Shown: positions 36,858 through 45,759 of the stretch, piece after piece | Position numbering within the stretch: the first letter of the stretch is position 1 | Layout of the letters: every line of letters starts with the position of its first letter | Assembly: GCF_018860665.1 (NCBI RefSeq) | Contig: NZ_JAHKPK010000022.1 | Location: forward strand, 1-64,000 | Length of the DNA stretch: 64,000 nt | Direction: 5' to 3' | Origin: Pacificibacter marinus | Lineage (GTDB): Bacteria; Pseudomonadota; Alphaproteobacteria; Rhodobacterales; Rhodobacteraceae | Notes under the pieces: model-generated | The model's input: only the letters and a program-made list of their open reading frames with translations | Databases searched by the model: none | Told to the model about the DNA's origin: nothing | Program-made: the position numbers and the translations under genes

Positions 36858-37994
36858 ATGTCATTCCTCGAAATCACAAACATCGTCAAAGACTATGGTG
36901 CCTTTCGGGCCATCAACGACGTGAGCTTTTCCGTCGAAGAAGGCGAATTTATCGTCATGGTAGGCCCATCCGGCTGCGGCAAATCCACACTTCTGCGTTC
37001 GCTTGCTGGGCTAGAAGACATTACATCCGGCAGCCTGATACTGGGCGGGCGCGATATTACGCGCGATGAACCCGCTGATCGCGGCGTTGCGATGGTGTTT
37101 CAAAACTACGCGCTTTATCCGCATATGACCGTGGCGCAGAACATGGGTTTCGGGTTGAAAATGGCGGGCCAGTCAAAAGCAGACGTTAAGGTCGCCGTTG
37201 AACGTGCCGCAAAAACCCTGCGCATCACGGACCATTTGCACAAACGGCCCAAAATGCTCAGCGGGGGCCAGCGTCAACGGGTTGCGATTGGACGCGCGAT
37301 CACGCGCTCGCCGGACGTGTTTTTGTTTGACGAACCGCTGTCCAACCTCGACGCATCCCTGAGGGCGCAGATGCGGGTTGAACTGGGGCACTTGCATGCC
37401 GAACTGGGTGCGACCATGATTTACGTCACCCACGATCAGGTCGAAGCTATGACCATGGCCAGCCGTATTATAGTACTGAACGGCGGAGACATTGAACAAA
37501 TCGGCACGCCGCTTGAACTGTACAACAAACCGGCGAACAGGTTTGTCGCAGAATTCCTCGGCTCGCCCCGCATCAATTTGTTTGACGGAAAAATCGCCGC
37601 AATTAACGCACAAACTGCATCCATCAAGATTGATGGCATTGCGGATCATTTGGAAATTTCGCTCAGCTCTGATTCCGGCCCCATGGCCAGCGGTGACAAA
37701 GTGACAGTCGGTATTCGTCCCGAAAGCATCAACGACACCGCGCCGTGGAAAATACCAGCGAAGATTTCTGTCATCGAAAGTCTGGGCCGCGAAACCTTGT
37801 TTTATGTGAACGCCGATCCGGTCAAAACACTTGATCCTGACGCCAAAGATCCCCTTTTTGCGGTCCATAAATCTAATCAGATCACCGCACAAATCGGGGA
37901 CGATATCAGCCTCGGCATCCCGCAAGAGGGTGTGTTTTTGTTCAATGAGGCAGGTGAGACAGTGCGCTACCCAATCACCCAGACCGCGCCGTAA
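36858..37994 (+). CDS. sugar ABC transporter ATP-binding protein (MsmK/UgpC type)
   Basis: 378 residues. Walker A GPSGCGKST (about 36-44), Q-loop in VFQNYALYPHM, signature LSGGQRQRVAIGRA, Walker B VFLFDEPLSNLD, H-loop YVTHDQVEAM. The C-terminal 140 residues form the OB/TOBE regulatory domain found in CUT1 ATPases. It powers import of the sugar bound by the neighbouring binding protein. Complete and in operon order. Confidence 0.94.
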   Translation: MSFLEITNIVKDYGAFRAINDVSFSVEEGEFIVMVGPSGCGKSTLLRSLAGLEDITSGSLILGGRDITRDEPADRGVAMVFQNYALYPHMTVAQNMGFGLKMAGQSKADVKVAVERAAKTLRITDHLHKRPKMLSGGQRQRVAIGRAITRSPDVFLFDEPLSNLDASLRAQMRVELGHLHAELGATMIYVTHDQVEAMTMASRIIVLNGGDIEQIGTPLELYNKPANRFVAEFLGSPRINLFDGKIAAINAQTASIKIDGIADHLEISLSSDSGPMASGDKVTVGIRPESINDTAPWKIPAKISVIESLGRETLFYVNADPVKTLDPDAKDPLFAVHKSNQITAQIGDDISLGIPQEGVFLFNEAGETVRYPITQTAP

Positions 37995-38069
37995 CGCACT
38001 GGTTTTCGAAATAACCGTATCCTTGCCCTTTCTGGGCGCAGCGACCCCCAACCGAATAGAGAACCCCTG

Positions 38070-40085
38070 ATGCGTTACCGACAGATCCACCTAGATTTTC
38101 ACACGTCAGGCCAAATCCCTGACATCGGCTCACAATTCGATCCGAAGGCGTTCGGCGCGGCATTTTATGATGCCCATGCGGACAGTGTTACGGTCTTTTC
38201 AAAATGCCACCACGGATATTCGTTTCACCCGACCGGGATTGGCGAGATGCACCCGAATTTGGATTTCGACCTGCTGCGTGCGCAGATTGACGCATTGCAC
38301 GCGGTTAACATCAAAACACCCATTTATCTATCCGCGACATGGGATGAACTGGCCGCGACGAACCATCCGGAATGGCGCACGATTTCACCAGACGGGGGAT
38401 CACCCCGAGAAGGAACGAACCCCAACGGTGCCGGCTGGGCATTCCTCGATTATTCCACGCCGTATCTTGATTACCTGTGCCGCCAAACCGAAGAGGTAAT
38501 GCAGCGCTATCCTGATGGAGACGGCATATTCATAGATATCGCACTGCAACTGCCAAGCGTTTCTGTGTCCGCGCAACGCGGGATGGATGCGCTCGGCATG
38601 GATTGGACCTGCCCGCAAGATCAACGCAAGTTCACCGAACATTCGATGGAAAATTTCTTTGAGCGTGTGACTGACTCTGTGCGCAAACACGACCCTAAAA
38701 TGCCGCTATTCTTTAATGCTGGCCACGTGCGCAAGGGCCGCAGGAAACACTACACCAACTATTACAGCCACCTAGAGCTGGAATCCCTGCCCACCGCTGG
38801 CTGGGGATACGATCACTTCCCGCTGAGCGCGCGATATATCGACACGGTCGGAATTCCATTTTTGGGGATGACGGGCAAGTTTCATTTTCATTGGGGCGAG
38901 GTCGGCGGCTACAAAAAGCCCGAAGCACTGATTTACGAATGTGGCGCGATGCTGGCCCACGGGGCGCGCTGTTCTATTGGCGACCATTTGCACCCGACGG
39001 GCAAAATTGATGACTCCACGATGAACATTATCGGCCCCGCGTTTAAATGGGTTGCCGACCGCGAACCTTGGGCCGAGGACAGCGTTAACCGCGCCCAGAT
39101 CGGCCTTCTCAGCGCCGAAGCCATCGACCCGCTGGATTTCACAGGCCTGCCCAATGACGCCAAAAACCTGTTTGAAGGACCAGATAGTGGCGCATCGCGC
39201 GTGCTTCTAGAAGGCCAGTTTGCTTTTGACGTGCTGGATTGCGAGTCTGATTTCACGTTGTATAAACTGTTGATCCTACCAGACGTCATCCGCGTGGACG
39301 CCGCGCTGCAAAGCAAAATCGAAGACTTCACCCGCGCAGGCGGACAGGTTTTACTAACGGGCAAAAGCGGCATCGACCCCGAAACCGGTTTTGGCTTTGA
39401 TGTCGGCGCAACATGGCATGGTACGTCCGACGACACGCAGGGCGATTACGTGTTGCCCGTGCCCGAATTACGCGCAGAAAACCTAAACGATCCCCTGTTC
39501 ATGTATCAACCGTCTGAACAGATAACCGTTTCCGATGGCACATCCCTCGGTGAGATTTACGCACCCTATTTTGACCGCACCCCGCGGCATTTTTCCGGCC
39601 ACGTAAATGCCCCCAGCAAACCTGACGCATCCGGTTTTGCGGCCGGTGTACGCAAGGGCAATTTCACCTATCTGGCGCATCCGATCTTCACCAGCTATTT
39701 CACGGCCGGATCCGTGGCGATGTTGGAAATCGCCGAACAGACCATCCGTTTGGCCCTGAAAGACGCGCCATTGGTCAAGGTTAACTTACCCCGCGCGGGA
39801 CGAGTCACAGTGCGTCATCAGAGTGCGCAGAATCGTGATGTGGTGCATCTTCTTTTCGCTACGCCAGTTCAACGAGGCAATCTTGAAGGTAAGGCGATCC
39901 AGCCCATTCAGGATTTGGTGTCATTGCACGATGTCATTGTTGATCTACACGTGACGTCGCAGGTTGCGAAAGTGCGCCTCGTGCCAGAGGACGAGGCGTT
40001 GCCCTTCACCACAACAGAAGATCGGATCGCGTTTACGGTGCCGCAGGTTCGCGGGCATCAGATGATCGAAGTTAGCTACGTCTGA
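38070..40085 (+). CDS. putative cytoplasmic glycoside hydrolase, GHL6 / GH42M type (GH151-like)
   Basis: 671 residues, no signal peptide. The N-terminal half is a probable (beta/alpha)8 barrel starting QIHLDFHTSG, with SVTVFSKCHHGYSF, PIYLSATWDE, DGIFIDIALQ and PLFFNAGHVR, matching the hypothetical glycosyl hydrolase GHL6 group. The middle part resembles the GH42-type trimerisation domain (YKLLILPDVIRVDAAL, GGQVLLTGKSG), followed by a small beta domain. Proteins of this build include alpha-L-fucosidases of family GH151, but I cannot fix the family or substrate from sequence alone. Candidate acid residues are in the FIDIA and WDE segments. It is the last gene of the ABC operon (75 bp after the ATPase), so it should act on the imported oligosaccharide together with the GH39 enzyme. 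Confidence 0.75.
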   Translation: MRYRQIHLDFHTSGQIPDIGSQFDPKAFGAAFYDAHADSVTVFSKCHHGYSFHPTGIGEMHPNLDFDLLRAQIDALHAVNIKTPIYLSATWDELAATNHPEWRTISPDGGSPREGTNPNGAGWAFLDYSTPYLDYLCRQTEEVMQRYPDGDGIFIDIALQLPSVSVSAQRGMDALGMDWTCPQDQRKFTEHSMENFFERVTDSVRKHDPKMPLFFNAGHVRKGRRKHYTNYYSHLELESLPTAGWGYDHFPLSARYIDTVGIPFLGMTGKFHFHWGEVGGYKKPEALIYECGAMLAHGARCSIGDHLHPTGKIDDSTMNIIGPAFKWVADREPWAEDSVNRAQIGLLSAEAIDPLDFTGLPNDAKNLFEGPDSGASRVLLEGQFAFDVLDCESDFTLYKLLILPDVIRVDAALQSKIEDFTRAGGQVLLTGKSGIDPETGFGFDVGATWHGTSDDTQGDYVLPVPELRAENLNDPLFMYQPSEQITVSDGTSLGEIYAPYFDRTPRHFSGHVNAPSKPDASGFAAGVRKGNFTYLAHPIFTSYFTAGSVAMLEIAEQTIRLALKDAPLVKVNLPRAGRVTVRHQSAQNRDVVHLLFATPVQRGNLEGKAIQPIQDLVSLHDVIVDLHVTSQVAKVRLVPEDEALPFTTTEDRIAFTVPQVRGHQMIEVSYV

Positions 40086-40086
40086 T

Positions 40087-40206
40087 CTATTGCTTTTGAC
40101 AGATTAATGTCGTGACGTGGTCCGGCAAAACTGGACAGCGTGCTAAGATGACGGGTTGGATGCCCTGCCCGTCGACATCATAATGTACCGTAGAGGTTTT
40201 GGTCAT
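40087..40206 (-). CDS. possible small protein, 39 residues, unknown
   Basis: An ATG-started frame of 39 codons (MTKTSTVHYDVDGQGIQPVI at the start, ending LICQKQ) on the strand opposite to the hydrolase gene, whose stop it almost touches. It has two cysteines, no membrane segment, and a mixed amino-acid composition that looks protein-like. No strong ribosome binding site precedes the ATG (only CAGGCAAC). I do not recognise a family. It could equally be chance or the remains of a larger gene. Confidence 0.3.
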   Translation of the reverse strand: MTKTSTVHYDVDGQGIQPVILARCPVLPDHVTTLICQKQ

Positions 40207-40502
40207 AACGTTGCCTGATTGCTATTGAGGCTTGTGCGACGACCTAAATTTGAGAGCGGACGGCTGATTATCTCGCTGCGTCTTGCGTCACGTAAATCTT
40301 AGCAGCTGTAGTAATATTTTAGCTGTGAGCGCATGCAGTATAAAACCTGAAGTCTAAGTGTGGCTCTTTACCACCGTTCACTGCAAAGTGTGCGGATGGC
40401 GGCTTTAGGTCGAAAATACCGTTCGCCTATTCCGTTGTCCTATGCGCCCTTAAGCACCTCTCACGGTTTAGGCCAAGATGATGCGAGCACCCAAACATCA
40501 CG
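40207..40502. other. intergenic stretch between the sugar module and the SGNH gene
   Basis: 296 bp in which I see no supported gene, terminator or repeat. One plus-strand open frame (40360 onward) runs antisense into the SGNH hydrolase gene and has no family resemblance. Confidence 0.4.
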
Positions 40503-41228
40503 TCATCGGGTCTTGTCGGCTTTGCGGATCACATCCGCCACGCGTTGGCCGATCAGGTTTGAGGCTTTGCGCGAGGGGTGGATCATATCGACACCATGCA
40601 TAGATCTGTCGCCGTTTTGGGTGAGCCCCTCAAGCGACACAAAGAACACGCCGTCATCGCCTTCGGCCATGGTGGCGATACGCGCTTCGAATTCGTTTCC
40701 AAAGGGCAAGCATGCATCAATGACGGAGTCCACGCCGGGGCTGCGCAGATATCCGACATAGACCACGCGCGCACCAGTTTGGCGAATTTTAGCAATGAGT
40801 TTCGGAATTTCACCGGACTGGCCTTTTGGGTCGATCATACGTTGGATACGCCGTTCGCATTTGTTGCACCCGCAGCCCAAAAACAGGTCATTACCACCCC
40901 CTGTCATGATCACCCAATCTTTTGGCGTAGCGTTCTGGCCTGAGGAGAACTGCGCGGAAATTTTAAACCCGAGCGCACCGGTGACGGGCAAAGCATGGAT
41001 GATTTTTGCGCCACCAATCGCGCGGTTAAGCACCGGTTCATTCAACGCTTGACCGACGACATGCGCAATGGAGGCGCCTGACGCGCTATGCCACGCCATC
41101 AAAGAATCGCCGATGGCCAAGATTTTACTCTCGGCTTGAAGGGTCTGTGACTCTGACTGCGACTGCGCGACATGAGGGATGCAAACCCCTGCAATTAGAA
41201 CGCTCAGAGATAACAAAAGGGAACGCAT
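40503..41228 (-). CDS. secreted SGNH/GDSL hydrolase
   Basis: 241 residues with a signal peptide (LLLSLSVLIAGVCIPHVAQS). SGNH blocks: IGDSLMAWH (serine near 42), GG near 73, GGGNDLF, and the aspartate/histidine pair in VDMIHPS near the C terminus. A cysteine-rich loop, LGCGCNKCERR, follows the GGGND block and may form a disulfide or metal site. Such enzymes are esterases or lipases of wide range; deacetylation of a polysaccharide is possible given the neighbouring sugar module but is only a guess. Single gene, divergent from pnp. Confidence 0.82.
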   Translation of the reverse strand: MRSLLLSLSVLIAGVCIPHVAQSQSESQTLQAESKILAIGDSLMAWHSASGASIAHVVGQALNEPVLNRAIGGAKIIHALPVTGALGFKISAQFSSGQNATPKDWVIMTGGGNDLFLGCGCNKCERRIQRMIDPKGQSGEIPKLIAKIRQTGARVVYVGYLRSPGVDSVIDACLPFGNEFEARIATMAEGDDGVFFVSLEGLTQNGDRSMHGVDMIHPSRKASNLIGQRVADVIRKADKTR

Positions 41229-41521
41229 AAAGAAATCTCACGACAAAGGGATTAAGACCACAGGGCGGATCTTAGTTCGGGAGACCTGTATCAAGCCAGT
41301 GTAAAGAACAAAACACTGCGTTGAAAGCAGGCCTTTGCACGGGTCTGCGCATAGATGGCTTCCCAAACACAGGTATTTCGTGTATGGGCGGACTATCTGA
41401 GACGTAGCGCGATGATCCCCGTGCTGTGAAGAATGATAGAGGGATCGGCGGCAATGGGGCCGCTATATATCACGGGAGACCTGACAGGGGTCAGGGCACT
41501 CCCAATTAGGATGCTAAATTC
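41229..41521. other. divergent upstream region of the SGNH gene and pnp
   Basis: 293 bp without a supported gene. It must hold the pnp promoter now that pnp is separated from rpsO; TATATAT at 41464-41470 is a possible -10 region, without a clear -35. The leader hairpin at 41474-41503 is listed separately. Confidence 0.4.
41474..41503 (+). promoter_or_regulatory. hairpin in the pnp leader
   Basis: Outer stem GGGAG/CTCCC and inner stem CCTGAC/GTCAGG with loop AGGG, separated by a one-by-three internal loop. It ends 18 bp before the pnp ATG. In E. coli a stem-loop in the pnp leader, cut by RNase III, mediates autoregulation by PNPase; a similar role is an inference from position. Confidence 0.5.
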
Positions 41522-43651
41522 ATGTTCAATGAAGTGAAAAAATCAATCCAGTGGGGCGAAGAAACGCTGTCACTGGAAACAGGTAAAGTTGCGCGTCAGG
41601 CCGACGGTTCAGTGATCGCCACTTTGGGCGAAACATCTGTCATGGCCAACGTGACCTTTGCTCGCAAACAAAAGCCTGGTCAGGATTTCTTTCCCCTGAC
41701 AGTGCACTACCAAGAGAAATACTACGCGGCTGGTAAAGTTCCAGGTGGCTTCTTCAAACGCGAAGCGCGCCCAACGGAAAAAGAAACGCTGACTGCGCGT
41801 TTGATCGACCGCCCAATCCGCCCACTGTTCGTTCCAGGCTTCAAAAACGAAGTTCTCGTGATGTGTACAGTTCTGTCCCACGATCTTGTCAACGACCCAG
41901 ACGTTGTTGCGATGATCGCGGCCTCTGCTGCTTTGACGATTTCAGGCGCGCCGTTCCGCGGTCCGATCGCTTGTGCGCGTGTTGGTTTTGAGGATGGCGA
42001 ATACATCTTGAACCCAACAGTCGACGACATGCAGGACCTGCGCAACAACCCTGATCAACGTCTTGATCTGGTTGTCGCCGGCACCAAAGATGCCGTGATG
42101 ATGGTTGAATCAGAAGCATACGAGCTGAACGAAGAAGAAATGCTCGGCGCTGTGAACTTTGCGCATCAGCAAATCCAGCCTGTGATCGATTTGATCGTTG
42201 AACTGGCTGAAGCCTGCGCGAAAGAGCCATTCGAATTCGAAGCGCCTGATTACTCGGACCTGGCAGCGACAGTTGCGGCCGCTGGTACAGACGCGATGAA
42301 AGCGGCTTACGCGATCACCGACAAACAAGAACGCGTTGCGGCTGTTTCAGCGGCTAAAGAAGCGATCTTGGCGACATTGACCGAAGAGCAGCTTGAAGAC
42401 CCGAACCTTGGGTCTGCTTTGAAAGGCCTTGAATCATCCGTTTTGCGCGGCGTTGTTGTTCGCGAAGGCAAACGTATCGATGGTCGTGCGCTGGATCAGA
42501 TCCGTCCTATCGTGTCTGAAACTGGTATTTTGCCACGTACACACGGCTCTGCCCTGTTCACACGCGGCGAAACACAAGGTTTGGTCGTGACCACTTTGGG
42601 TACCGGCGATGATGAGCAATTCATCGACGCGCTGCACGGCAACTTCAAATCCAACTTCTTGCTGCATTACAACTTCCCTCCCTACTCTGTGGGCGAAGTT
42701 GGCCGTGTGTCTGGCCCAGGTCGTCGTGAAATCGGTCACGGTAAACTGGCATGGCGCGCGCTTCAGGCTGTTTTGCCTGCTGCAACAGATTTCCCGTACA
42801 CTGTACGTGTTGTGTCCGAGATCACTGAATCAAACGGCTCGTCTTCTATGGCGTCTGTTTGTGGTGGCTCCTTGTCCATGATGGATGCGGGCGTTCCGCT
42901 CAAATCTGCTGTGGCTGGTGTTGCTATGGGTCTGATCATGGAAGACGATGGCGAATACGCTATTTTGTCTGACATCTTGGGTGATGAAGATCACTTGGGC
43001 GACATGGACTTTAAAGTGGCTGGTACCGAAAACGGCATCACGTCCTTGCAAATGGACATCAAAATTGCCGGCATCACGCCAGCGATTATGGAAAAAGCCT
43101 TGGCGCAAGCCAAAGCAGGTCGCATGCACATTTTGGGCGAAATGAACAAAGCTTTGTCTGGCGCGTCTTCTTTCTCTGAGCACGCTCCTAAGATTGAGAC
43201 CATGCAGATCCCAACGGATAAAATTCGTGAAGTGATCGGTTCCGGCGGTAAAGTGATCCGCGAAATCGTGGAAACATCCGGCGCGAAAGTCGATATCAAC
43301 GACGAAGGCATCATCAAGATCGCGTCTTCTGATGCTGAAGCGATCAAAAAAGCCTACGACATGATCCACTCCATCGTTGCAGAGCCTGAAGAAAACAAAA
43401 TCTACAAAGGTAAAGTTGTTAAAGTCGTCGACTTTGGCGCCTTTGTGAACTTCTTCGGCAAACGTGATGGTCTTGTACATGTGTCACAAATCGAAAACCG
43501 TCGTTTGAACCACCCATCTGACGTGCTCAAAGAAGGCCAAGAAGTTTTTGTTAAACTCTTGGGCTTTGACGATCGCGGCAAGGTGCGTTTGGCCATGAAA
43601 ATGGTTGATCAAGCAACTGGTGAAGAAATCGTTGAAGAAAAAGCTGAGTAA
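41522..43651 (+). CDS. pnp: polyribonucleotide nucleotidyltransferase (PNPase)
   Basis: 709 residues. Two RNase PH-like domains (about 10-225 and 310-550) linked by a helical domain, then a KH domain ([20 protein letters not shown], about 560-615) and an S1 domain ([21 protein letters not shown] is split here by [13 protein letters not shown] and NFFGK, about 622-690). The second PH domain contains [10 protein letters not shown]-like and [17 protein letters not shown] motifs. The enzyme degrades RNA 3' to 5' using phosphate and is part of the degradosome. Full length and followed by a strong terminator. Confidence 0.98.
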   Translation: MFNEVKKSIQWGEETLSLETGKVARQADGSVIATLGETSVMANVTFARKQKPGQDFFPLTVHYQEKYYAAGKVPGGFFKREARPTEKETLTARLIDRPIRPLFVPGFKNEVLVMCTVLSHDLVNDPDVVAMIAASAALTISGAPFRGPIACARVGFEDGEYILNPTVDDMQDLRNNPDQRLDLVVAGTKDAVMMVESEAYELNEEEMLGAVNFAHQQIQPVIDLIVELAEACAKEPFEFEAPDYSDLAATVAAAGTDAMKAAYAITDKQERVAAVSAAKEAILATLTEEQLEDPNLGSALKGLESSVLRGVVVREGKRIDGRALDQIRPIVSETGILPRTHGSALFTRGETQGLVVTTLGTGDDEQFIDALHGNFKSNFLLHYNFPPYSVGEVGRVSGPGRREIGHGKLAWRALQAVLPAATDFPYTVRVVSEITESNGSSSMASVCGGSLSMMDAGVPLKSAVAGVAMGLIMEDDGEYAILSDILGDEDHLGDMDFKVAGTENGITSLQMDIKIAGITPAIMEKALAQAKAGRMHILGEMNKALSGASSFSEHAPKIETMQIPTDKIREVIGSGGKVIREIVETSGAKVDINDEGIIKIASSDAEAIKKAYDMIHSIVAEPEENKIYKGKVVKVVDFGAFVNFFGKRDGLVHVSQIENRRLNHPSDVLKEGQEVFVKLLGFDDRGKVRLAMKMVDQATGEEIVEEKAE

Positions 43652-43673
43652 GCCTTTCTTTCTCACAAAAAAG

Positions 43674-43702
43674 AAAAGCCCCGCGATTTTCGTGGGGCTT
43701 TT
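43674..43702 (+). terminator. intrinsic terminator after pnp
   Basis: AAAAGCCCCGCG paired with CGTGGGGCTTTT (one G-T pair), five-base loop, T-run at the end, 22 bp after the pnp stop. Confidence 0.92.
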
Positions 43703-44166
43703 GACGTAGTAAAAATGAACTGGGACGGCCGTTTCACAAATGCTGCTGCGGTGCCATCGTTACGGTTTTCGATCACATGCGACAGTGCGCGTCTGCCCCC
43801 CAAAAAAAGGCATACGCAAATCTTCAATCAAGCCAATAGCGCGGGAACGTTAAGAGGAAGCTGAAAGCTTAACGGCACCATTCAACAAAAGCGCAGGCGC
43901 GCTCAATGCCTCCGTATCCAAGCTGCCGGCAGAAGACCCAGAACCGATAATGTTTAAAGGATCGCCCCCGAACCAGGCAACGATCTGCACCAAATCGGAC
44001 AATTCGGCAACTTTGCGTCCAGACCAAAGAGCACAACCGCCCTGCTCAACGCGTTGAATCGAAAAATGTGGTCATGTTTCTTAAGGTTGCGCGCCCTGCT
44101 TCCCACGTAAAATGCGAAAAGCAGGGCGAAGAGACGACGTGTCAGAGGTCTGCCAGCCCTCAATTT
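43703..44166. other. gene-poor stretch between pnp and the peroxiredoxin gene
   Basis: 464 bp. Apart from the open minus-strand frame at 43850-44071 (listed separately) I see no supported gene. Other frames encode low-complexity or arginine-rich chance peptides. Confidence 0.4.
43850..44071 (-). pseudogene. possible decayed gene fragment
   Basis: A minus-strand frame without an ATG, open for 73 codons between a TGA at 44072-44074 and a TAA at 43850-43852. The translation looks protein-like, with segments VAELSDLVQIVAWFGGDPLN and LSAPALLLNGAVKLSASS, and few codons end in A. The absence of a start codon suggests the 3' end of a gene whose front part has been lost. I cannot name a family. It may also be chance. 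Confidence 0.3.
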
Positions 44167-44820
44167 TTACTTGGGATCTTTGGCCATACGCAGATAAGGC
44201 AGCTTGATATCAAGCGCGCCAAATTTGGCCTCTGCTGCGTCATTATCAAGCGACAAAGCCACAACAACGTCTTGGCCAGTCACCCAGTTCGCAGGTGTCG
44301 CAAGAGGCGCGCCATATGTTTTTTGCAAGGCATCCAGAGCTCGCAAAATCTCGGCAAAGTTACGGCCTACAGACATAGGGTAAGTCATCATCAACTGGAC
44401 TTTTTTGTCAGGCGAAATGATGAAAACAGAGCGCACAGTGGCACTGTCGGCAGGGGTGCGGCCATCGGGCATGTACGCGTCTTCTGGCAGCATATCAAAG
44501 GCTTTGGACACGGCCAAATCGCTGTCTGCGATGATCGGAAAATCAGCCGTTGTACCCGCAAAAGACTCGATGTCCTTTTTCCAGCCCTTGTGCTCTTCAA
44601 CACCATCCACAGAAACGCCGATCACTTTGGTGCCACGTGCAGCCCATTCATCCGCCAACTGCGCCACTGCGCCAAATTCGGTGGTGCATACAGGCGTAAA
44701 ATCTTTTGGGTGAGAAAACAAAATAGCCCAAGAATCGCCAATCCAATCGTGGAACGTAATCGTTCCTTTGTCTGTTTCAGCCGTAAAGTTCGGTACAATC
44801 GTATTAATGCGAAGACTCAT
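44167..44820 (-). CDS. 1-Cys peroxiredoxin (Prx6 type)
   Basis: 217 residues. The peroxidatic cysteine is in FTPVCTTEF (C45), preceded by the Prx6-type SHPKD. A second conserved resolving cysteine is missing, and the C-terminal extension with ANWVTGQDVVVALSL matches the Prx6 group. It reduces hydrogen peroxide and organic peroxides. Single gene with its own 86-bp upstream gap to the RluA gene. Confidence 0.93.
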   Translation of the reverse strand: MSLRINTIVPNFTAETDKGTITFHDWIGDSWAILFSHPKDFTPVCTTEFGAVAQLADEWAARGTKVIGVSVDGVEEHKGWKKDIESFAGTTADFPIIADSDLAVSKAFDMLPEDAYMPDGRTPADSATVRSVFIISPDKKVQLMMTYPMSVGRNFAEILRALDALQKTYGAPLATPANWVTGQDVVVALSLDNDAAEAKFGALDIKLPYLRMAKDPK

Positions 44821-44906
44821 CAGTCCACTCCCTTTGATTATCTATAGATTAAGATAAGCAATCGGACGGCCAATTACACCCCCCATCTCATGTGACTTAA
44901 AGGGGA

Positions 44907-45554
44907 TTAAAACGGACACTTCGCGGTGTAACTTACGCCAGCCCCACCATCAGGGTGACGGAATTTCAGGTTCTCGGAATGCAACATCAAACGCGGCGCA
45001 TCACGCGCGTCGCCCGTGGCATACAGCGGATCGCCAATTATCGGATGTCCCAAAAACAGCATATGCACCCGCAGCTGATGCGACCGCCCGGTGTGCGGAT
45101 ATAACCGCACCCGCGTGCCTGTCTCGTCGTAGCGTTGCACCCGCCAATCGGTCTGCGCCGCGCGCCCGGTGTCATGGCAAATTTTTTGCAAAGGACGGTT
45201 TTCCCAATCCACGATAATCGGCTGATCGACAGTGCCCGTTTTCGGTTCCAGCTTGCCAAAGATACGCGCCACATAGGTTTTCTTCGTGCGCCGTTTTTCA
45301 AACTGCTGCCCGATGTGTTTTTGTGCATGGGGCGTCAAGGCAAAAACCATCACACCGCTGGTATCGCGGTCAAGACGGTGTATCAGCAAGGCTTCAGGAA
45401 AAGCACCCAAAATGCGCGCCATCAAACAATCTGACAGATGCTCGCCCTTACCCGGAACCGACAAAAGCCCAGCAGGTTTGTTTACAATCAAAATTTGATG
45501 ATCTGCGTGGATCACATCCAGCGGGACTTGCGGGGGATTATATGTATCGCTCAT
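44907..45554 (-). CDS. RluA-family pseudouridine synthase
   Basis: 215 residues from the ATG at 45554; a longer frame starting at 45749 has an unconvincing N terminus and would run into the upstream regulatory region of the STAS gene. Catalytic motif HRLDRDTSGVMVFA, then RLYPHTGRSHQLRVHM and LGHPIIGDPLY. No S4 domain, so a short RluA-type enzyme, like those modifying 23S rRNA position 746 or tRNA position 32; the exact target is open. Confidence 0.9.
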   Translation of the reverse strand: MSDTYNPPQVPLDVIHADHQILIVNKPAGLLSVPGKGEHLSDCLMARILGAFPEALLIHRLDRDTSGVMVFALTPHAQKHIGQQFEKRRTKKTYVARIFGKLEPKTGTVDQPIIVDWENRPLQKICHDTGRAAQTDWRVQRYDETGTRVRLYPHTGRSHQLRVHMLFLGHPIIGDPLYATGDARDAPRLMLHSENLKFRHPDGGAGVSYTAKCPF

Positions 45555-45759
45555 GTGCAGCCGAATATCATGTTCGCCACGCGTTGACCAATAGCTCTTT
45601 GCCCATGCACCATAGTCCAATTGTCCAAAGGGAAGATTAAATGAATGGATAAATTTATATCTAAAGCCGTGACAATTTTGGATAGGTTTTGGAGCGCCGC
45701 AAACGCCTTGGTAAGACATTTTTCTTAGGATCAGATTGAATTCGATCAAAAGGTGTCAA

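Noticed and set aside
40360-40761. 133-codon plus-strand frame
   Set aside because: Mostly antisense to the SGNH hydrolase gene, which has clear catalytic motifs and a signal peptide.
41272-41454. 60-codon minus-strand frame between the SGNH gene and pnp
   Set aside because: Proline- and serine-rich composition, no ribosome binding site, and it overlaps the likely pnp promoter region.
43954-44163. 69-codon minus-strand frame downstream of pnp
   Set aside because: Arginine/leucine-rich chance peptide in a different frame from the more protein-like fragment at 43850-44071.
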